Position numbers and translations under genes: made by a program
From: Desulfovibrio litoralis DSM 11393
GTDB lineage: Bacteria > Desulfobacterota > Desulfovibrionia > Desulfovibrionales > Desulfovibrionaceae
Assembly (NCBI RefSeq): GCF_900143255.1
Contig: NZ_FRDI01000004.1
Location: 250,418-314,417, forward strand
Direction of reading: 5' to 3'
DNA length: 64,000 nucleotides
The notes under the pieces: model-generated
What the model was told of the DNA's origin: nothing
What the model saw: only the letters and a program-made list of their open reading frames with translations
Database searches by the model: none
Shown here: positions 45,584 through 54,500 of the stretch, one piece after another
Layout: each line of letters begins with the position of its first letter
Position numbering within the stretch: the stretch's first letter is position 1

Positions 45584-48500
45584 TTAGCCGTGATATTCGA
45601 TTAAGTTGCGTAAAGATTCTTGAGCTTTATACAATAAGCCTTTTTGCCCTTGCATTGATATTTGGCTTGCAAGGTCGAGATTACCTAGCGTAAGCGATAT
45701 TTCTTGAGCTTTGTTTTCTTCGGTTTTTGTATTTGTCTCTTCGTTTGTGTTTTGCTCTATTGGCTGTCCTTCTAACGTATTATTTTTTTCTTGAGGATTA
45801 TCGGTTGCTTGTTCCGTTTTTTCTTGTGAGTTATCAGGTTGAAGAATTTCACTTTTCTCTGACTTAGTAACATAGATGCGGAAGATGCTGACTGCCTTGT
45901 TATTAAAGCGATCGGTAGCTATAATTTTTATGCTGAGCGGAATTTGCATGGCTTGATCAGGGTTAGCATAAAAACTTAAACTGCGAATATCAAAGTGTAA
46001 CCATTCGGGTAGCGGGCTTCCGTCTTCTAAGCTGACTATATAGGCGAGTTGTTCACCTGCTAGACTGTGGCGGAAAAGTTTTTCAGGTAATGAAAACTTT
46101 TGTTCAAATCCGCTGAAAATCATTTGGTCGCCCATTTGTCCTGAAATAATAATTTGAGCTCGTTCAAGATTACTTTCCATATTGCGAAGGCTTTGAGCCA
46201 ACGAAATAAGACTGTGATTTGTTGAACGATCCAACGTTTCTTGGAATAGAGCAGCTTCTCGCACAACAGGTTTGTCGGCTGCTATGGATGTATTGTGTGT
46301 GGTGTCGTTATCTATATGTTGCCTTTCATTGTTGTCAGGTAGCGACTCTTTATTTTTTTGAGAGTTGCTCTCATCGACTATTACTGGTGGTGGTAATGGT
46401 TTTTCAATATTAATTGTTAAGGTGGCTGTTGCTAAAGCCCCGCTAGCATCTCTAATAGTATAGTTAATTGTTTCAATTAAACTTTCTCCGGGTTTTAGTC
46501 CGGCTATAGCTGGGTGTAGCGAGTTGATAATATAATTATAACTACCGTCGGCATTAATAGTAAGAGTTCCATATTTAGCAAGATGTGCATCGGAAGAGTT
46601 AACGCTTACCGCCCCTTCATAGTCAAAATCATTATCAATAACAGAGCCTTGTAGTGCTTGTTTGCTTTCGCTACTGATTTTTGCGACGTCATCTTTGGCG
46701 GTTGGGTTGTCGTTAATTGGGGTAATGTAAACCACTTGTGTGGTAGAAGTTTTACCGGAGCTTTGTCCCGGCTGATTGTCTCCTTGATGGAAGAAACCAT
46801 TTTTTTCGTAGTTTCCATCATCAACTAACCATTTTAACTCAACACTTGCCGGTGGGTTGTGTGAGGTGTTGGTATAGTTTATCGCTTGTAAAGCGCTAGC
46901 GATCAAAGCACTTGTTGCATTGTTATTAAAAGTAAGAACAAGCACACCGCCACTATTGCGAGTTACTGTTCCAATATGATGACCGCCTATGATCAGTTGT
47001 CCACCTTGATTGAGAGCCGAAAGCCCTGAACCGTTAGTGAAGACATCATCGCTATTTGCTCCGCTGTTTCGGCTAAGGGTTATGGAAGCACCGCTCCAGT
47101 TTTCGGTGTTGGTTTGGTGGTCAAGGTCAGAGTCTGAGACTGTAATACTCGGTGCCAGATTGACTGCTGATCGCTCTGTAGTTGTTACGCTGCTGATATT
47201 GCTTACGGTCGGTGCGTAATTCAGCTGATGAATAGTCAACCATAGCGGGATAGATTTTTCAGAAATAGCAGTATTTCCCCCACGATTAGAACTTATATCA
47301 GCTGCTGTTGTACCATTTGTAATATTTTCGCTAGAATCGGCAAGAGCTACGTTTAACCCGATATGTGGTGAAGTTCCAACATTTAAGTCTACTGTTATGT
47401 CGGCGGCAAAGCGAATAAAGGTAGAACTTGCCAAGAACAGGGCGTCGTTATTTGCTAAGCTGATATTTGTCCAGGTTGTGCCATCAGTGGAATATTGCCA
47501 CGTTCCAAGTGTGCTTTCTCCTGAGATACCTGTTACCCAAACCCCGTTTAGAGTATTAGCAGAGCTACCGCCCGTAATATTGTCTTTGCTGTCATTAAAT
47601 GCCGAGCCAAAGAGGTCGTTAACTGTTTTGGGTATGGAAAAATTATCACTGCTTGCAGAGTTGCTCCTATCTAGGTCCAGCCCTCCGCCATAAATGAAAT
47701 GGTTACCGCTCGGACCTTCCAGGGGTGAAAACGCAGTAGAATCCCAAGTTGGTGCATCGTTAATAGCTGTAACTGTGGTTGTTAAGGTTATAAAATTACT
47801 TGAAATAGCCGAAGAGCCCCCTGTGTTGCTCAGGCTGTAACCTGGTCCGCTGTTTGGTAAAGTTCCAGAATAAATTCCTGAATTTTCAACTAAATGTACG
47901 GTAAGGTTGTTGGGCGTTCCGTTAAAGTCTGTTTCGGGTTGAAAGCGAATAAGGTGTCCACTTTGTATAAACATATTGGCACTAATATTTATCCAAGTTG
48001 TTCCGTTAATGGAATATTGCCACAAGCCTTTATTTGCGTCTTGGGTAATATCTTTAACAATAATACCAGCCAGGGTGTTACTAGAAGAACCACCACTAAC
48101 GTTGTCTTTAGTGTCGTCAAAAAGTGAACTAAATAAGTTGTTTACTGTGTCTCCCGTGGCTGTGCTGTCTTCATTGACGGCGCCTAGAGTAACAGTGTTT
48201 GAATTATCGGCTATTGGGGCATCGTTAACCGCCGTTACCGTAATACCCACGTTTAAGGCGTCGGTATAGCGATTGACGCTGTTTTGTTGTAGGGCAGCAA
48301 GAGCATAGTTGCTTCCCGTAGTCAAATCGCACTGGCTAGGATTAGTATATTGGCTAGCCGGAATGTTTGATTCCACCAAGCGAACGGACATAGCTGTTGG
48401 TTGACCATTATAGTCGGCTACTGGTTGAAAACGAATATTCACATCACTGCGTATAAACATACCTTGAGTAATGCTCACCCAAGATAAGGCACTCGAATCG

Positions 48501-51500
48501 TAATATTGCCACTGACCTTTGGTGGCCTCAGTTGCCACGCTATCCACCCAGATACCGATAAAAGCATTGGCTTCCGAACCCCCCGCGACATTGTCTTTAA
48601 TATCGGAAAAGCGACCGCTAAACAGAGACGCAACCGAACTTCCACCATTGTTTTGACTGGTGGTATCTTCGTTAATGGAAGTGAGGTTTACTTGATTATT
48701 ATTGGAAAGAGTCGGGCTATCGTTAACAGCAGTTACCGTTTGCTTAAGGGTTATAGTTTCGACGGAAACGTGGCTAGAGCCACCTCTTGACCAGGCGGTG
48801 CTGAGGTTTTCGCTTGTTGCGTTAGTAAACGAGTTACCGCTTTCAATGAGAGCTACTTTTAAATCGGGAACTGAGCCGTTAAAGTTAGCCGCCGGATTAA
48901 AACGCAACATGGTATTGGGGTCTAGCAAAATAAAGGCATTATTTGCGGTTGAAGTGGGAATGTTTTTCCAAGTTGCACCATCTAAATATTGCCATTGTCC
49001 TTTGCTTGGTACGGCGGTGTAATTTACAATTGCTACCCCATCAAAGATGTTTGACGAAGAACCACTCAGTATCTGATCTTTGTTATCACTGAAACGTCCG
49101 TTCAAAAGACTTGAAAGGCTTTGACCGTTATTTGAGGCGGTCGCTATATCTTCGGCTATGTCGGACATTGTAACATCGCCCGTGTTACTGGCAACAGGTG
49201 CATCGTTAACGGCGGTTACGCTACCTAGTAAGGTTACGGAGTTATCACTTATTTGGGTAGTTCCACCAATATTTATTCCGCTTACATCATATTGCGTGCC
49301 TGTTGCGTAAGTTGTTGTTCCATTTTCTACCAGATTGAGAGAAAGTGTTCCAATTGTACCGTTAAATTCTGGGCTTGGTGCAAAGCGTATTTGGGTATTT
49401 TTGGCAAGATATAGACCACTTGTTTCGGAAATATTATTTGGGAAATTAACCCAACTTGATCCGATATAATATTGCCATTGCCCTTGGGAGCTTGTGGTTA
49501 GATTATCGGTAATAATAATACCCATAAAACTGTTAGCAATACTTCCACCGCTGTTGTCTTTGGCATCACTGAAGCTGTTTTTAAAGAGTTCGTCAACAGT
49601 TTTAGTGGTGGTGGTGTCTTCGGTGTGGTTGAGAGTAACGCTTTCATTACCTGTAGCGATAGTCGGAGCGTCGTTGGTCGGGGTGAGGTCTATTTTCCAG
49701 AGAACAGCGTTGTTTACATCGGAATAGCGGGTGATTCCCCCTGAGTTGGAGACGTCGTAGTTAGTGCCACTGACCGGCTGAGTGCCACTGGAGTCATCAA
49801 CGAGTCTGGCGGTGAGTCCGTTGACCTCGCCGGAGGTGTTGACATTGGCAGCCGGGGTAAATTTGATAATGGTGGTTGAGCTTAAAAACAGAGCGTTTGC
49901 TTCGTTAACCCCGCTGATGGTTGTCCAACTCATACCGCTATTGGTTGAATATTCCCATGTGCCTAAGCTGGTGTTTATAGCAGTAATGGCAATTCCCGCA
50001 AAAGAGTTTGGGTTACTACCGCCTTTGGTTGTTTGATCGTCTTTAGAGTCGTTAAATAGGTTGTTAAACAGATCGCTGACCATGCGTGTGGTGGCTCCGC
50101 TGTCTTCGCTAATGGTGTTAGAGGGCATGGTTGCGCCACCCTTGAGAGTCGGGGCATCGTTAACGGGATTTATTGTCGTTGTAAGGTTTACTGAACTATC
50201 AGAATAGCGGGTAGTTCCACCTTGGTTTAAACCTGAGATGTTAACTCTTGTTGCATTAGTAGGTAAAGTTGTGCTGTTATCTGCCAAATAAGCTACTAAA
50301 GCTTCTGGTGTTCCGTTATAATCAGCCACCGGTACAAAACGTATTTTGGCGTTTGAAGCTAAAAAAAGACCGCTGTTTTCGCTTAAATCAGTCGGAATAT
50401 TTGTCCAACTTGAGCCACTATTTGTGGAATATTGCCAAATGCCCTTGCTTGACGGGGTGGTATTTTCCACCAAGACAACTCCGCCAAGGACATTGGCGGA
50501 AGACCCAAATGAACTATCTTTTATATCGTTAAAGTTACTAGTAAAAAGATTGCTTACCGTGTTTCCTGCGGAGTTGGTTGCATCTTCTGAAATGTTTGCA
50601 AGGGTGGCGGAACCGGAAGCCACCGGGGCATCGTTAACCGGGCGTATATAGTTAGAAAGAGAAATAGTACTGGCACTATAGCGGGTTGTGCCTCCGCTAC
50701 TGCTCACACCAGACAAGTCGACTGTATTGCCTGTGCTCAGGTTGTTGGTACTGTCGTCAGCCAGACGGACGCTTAAAGTTCCGGGCGTTCCGTTAAAATT
50801 AGCGTTTGGCAGAAAACGTATTTCAGTAGTTTTGGAAAGATACAGACCGCTTGCAATAGAAACACCTGTAATATCAACCCAGTTTGTGCCGTCATGATAT
50901 TGCCAAGTACCTTGGGTGGGGGCAGCAGTGTTGTCAGTAATCACAATCCCTGCGAAGTTGTGGGCTTCTGAACCTGTTGGGTTGTTTACGGTCTTTTGGT
51001 TGTCGGGTGTATCTTGGAACATAGTGCCAAATAAATTGTTTACTGTTTTTGCGGTCGGAGTTGTGGTGTCTTCCAGATCGCCCTGGGTGGAGCCGGAGTT
51101 GTCCCAGAAGTTTTTACTGGTGTTACTGCTAGTAGGGGCGTCGTTGACGTCGGTAATATTAATAGTTCTTGTTTGCTCAGAAGCCAGACCTGTTCCCGTT
51201 AGTCCAAAAGGGTTTGTTGGTATGGGGACTGAGATGTTTCCAAGGTCATCACCCCATAAGCCACAGTCGTTAACATAAACCTTAACGCTATCTTTGCCGT
51301 TATAGTTATCAGGAGCTTTATAACGTATCTCTTTTAGAGCCGCATTGATTTTGTCAATACTGGCTTTAAAGTAAATAGTTTTACCATCAGCGGAAATACT
51401 AAATTTATCTTGTAAAGCTGGGTTGCCACTAAAAATAAATTCAGCGTTTATCAAGTCTGTTTGAGTAATGTTTAAAGTGCCATTCCCAACGCTTATGCTG

Positions 51501-54500
51501 GCAAAAACCTGCCCATCGAAAGTGTCTTGGTCGTAAAGGGTTATTGTCTCGCTTCCGTTAAATATTTTAGTTTCCACATCGTCTTCGGGAACTGTAACAT
51601 CAGGCAAGTCTATAGTTGGGGCATTGTTATTGTTATTACAATTTATAGTTATTGTATGATTGGCGGTAAGTTTTGAGCCTATATCTGTGCTACCGTTTGA
51701 TTCATTAGTGTTTGCCACGTCTGAAAGGGTAAGCGTTAATGTTACAGAGATATTATCTCCCCAGTTTAATCGGCTGTAACCGAGCTTGGCAAGGGCATTG
51801 TTTAGGTCGCTTAAGCTACCTTGTAGAGTCAGAGTTTGATAACCGGTGGCAGCACCTATTCTTGTTACGCCGTTAAGGTCAATGTCCGCCAGTTCAAGCC
51901 AGCCACTATCTACATTAATAGTAAGAGTAAGGGTATCATTTATATAAGTTCCTGATCCTGTTATATCAATATCCGAAAGTTCAATGCGTGCCGGATTGCC
52001 TAATTCGTCTACTCCGCCAAAGATCAGCGGTTCTGTAATAAACACTTTTTGAGGTGCTTTTATAGCCGGAGCATCGTTAACCGCCTTAACCTCAATATCG
52101 ACTATTCCGTAAACCCCAAGCCCATATATGATGTTGTTGCCTGCGTCTTTTCTTCCCGTGTCATATCTAAATTGTTCGTTATGGGCAGTATGATTTTCAT
52201 TGTTAAAGGTTGAGGAAATCGAACCGGAGTTGGCGTTATCTTTAACGATATATTTTATAGCGTCTAAACCATTATAATTGGCATTAGCTTTATATTGAAG
52301 AGACGCCAAAACAGAATTGATTTGGTCAAGCGTACCTGTAATGGTAAGCGTATTAGAGCCACGTCCTGTAATGCTTGGTCCGCTTATTGGCGTTACCAGT
52401 AAAATACCGTGTTCTACCGTAAGGGTAATACTATTACCCATACGGCTAAAGGCATCAATATCTTCTATGAAAATAGGGTTAATACCGTCTTTAACGGCTA
52501 TGGCGCTACCGTCTTCGTTTGTTGTAAGGCTGGTTGGGCTACCTGTTTTTATTGTGGGGGCTTCGTTTACTGGGCTGATATAAACTTTTACCGTACCATT
52601 AACTCTATACACATTAGTATCGCCACTACCGTTAGCATTTTCCCAAGAGAGTGTAGTATCGTTATATACCCCGTCGTGAACGGTAATATCAAGATGTATA
52701 TCACCATTAGGATCGTAAGTTGTCCCTGAGTCGGTTTTTGCCTGTATTTTAACTTGAGAAAGCCAAGTTTGAATTTGTTCGAAACTTCCAACAAGGGTAT
52801 AAGTATTGCCATTGCGGTTTGCGTTAAGATCAATAAATTGAGTTCCGTCCCAAAAGAACAACTCAATTTTAGAAAGGTCAAGGACAGAACCATTTGGGTC
52901 TCTAAGGGTTAACTCTACGGTCATCTCGTCGTTTTTAATACCCGTATCGCTTGCTCCGTCATATTGGTTATTTGAACCGTAATCAGGGTCGGTAATTTTT
53001 ATACCTCCGACGATAACACCGCCGGCAATGGATTCTACATAAATAATATTAGGAACTTCTACAGTTGGGGCATCGTTGATCGGAGTTACATTAATTTCAA
53101 AGGTACTCGCTTCGCTGTCAGACGCCATATAAATGCTGTCGCTTAATTTATACTTGAAAGAGTCGGTATGGTCTTCACTTCCATTATGTTTGTATTGTAT
53201 TTTTTCGTCATTAATATCTTTTTGGGTGAAAACAGAACCAACACCAAGAACTTTACCATTTAGAGTTAGTTCTCCATATTTTGGAATTTCCGTAACAATA
53301 AATTGTATAGCCGAAGGGGTTCCGTCAGGGTCAACACATTTTATATTAGCGTCTGTAATAGTCGCTGTAGCACCTTCATCAAGTTGAAATGGCGTTGCCG
53401 GCTGTTCAAGTTCCGGTCTGTCATTAACGGGCGTAACCACAATATTTACGGCTTGTTCTGATCCGTTTACGCTTCCGCCGTTTTGTTCCGAGGCGTGGGC
53501 TTGGTCTATTCCTTTGTTATCTGAAACAAAATAGCTAAAGGTGTCGGAATAGTTTTCTGATCCATTGTGTTGGTAAGTCAGCTTTCCTGCTTTAATATCC
53601 GCAAGACTGATTACGGTAATACCATTCATCGCTGAATTACTGCTCCAACTAGAATAACCTTCGCCGTCTTTTATATTAGAAAGGTCGGTAAGGTCGGTGA
53701 GGGCAGTTATAGGCGTGCCGTTTAAATACAAAGTTCCGTTTGTTGGGAGCTGGGTAATAATAATATAAAGGTCGTTAGGAGTAGCATAGCCTATTCCACT
53801 TTTTTCGCCTGTTCCGTCTACATCTGAAATTACGATATTACTTGTAGTTATTGTGGCTATACCGCCGGCTGTGGTTGTTTGAGCGTTATCTTGGTCGTGT
53901 TCTTTAACGGTTACGTCAGTTCCTTTACTGGCTGTTGGGGTATCGTTTAAAGGTATTATATCAAATTTTAATTCAAAAAGTTTTGAGTTATCGTTTGTGT
54001 TAATAGCTTCGTTTCTTCCGTCAGATAGGGAAAAGTTAAAACTGTCATGAAATATTTCAGAACCGTTATGAATATAATAAACTTTACCGTTAATAATATC
54101 TTGTTGGGTGAAAGAACTGTATAAGCCAAGAATGGTAAAGGTTGATCCACCATCAGTGCTGATTGCCAAGTGTCCTTGTTCGGTCATGCCTTCAATACGA
54201 TAGACCAGATTTTCAGGGTTACCAGCCGGGTCGGTCGGGAGTATGTCGGTATTGCCATTCCTTTGATCCTTAAACCATGCTTTAAGCATGTTTTCAGTGA
54301 GCTTGGTATTTTTTCCTTCATCAACTAAAGCAGTATTTTGATCACTTTTAAAATTAGGAATTGGGTCAACAACAATAGTATTATCGGGAATTTCTTCTGT
54401 CAGAAGAATATCTTTTGAAACTAAGGTGAGGGTATGCAACGTTGGAACCCATTTGTAGCTCTCTGAACCCGGGCTTGTTTCTTGCCATGTTCCTATAGCG

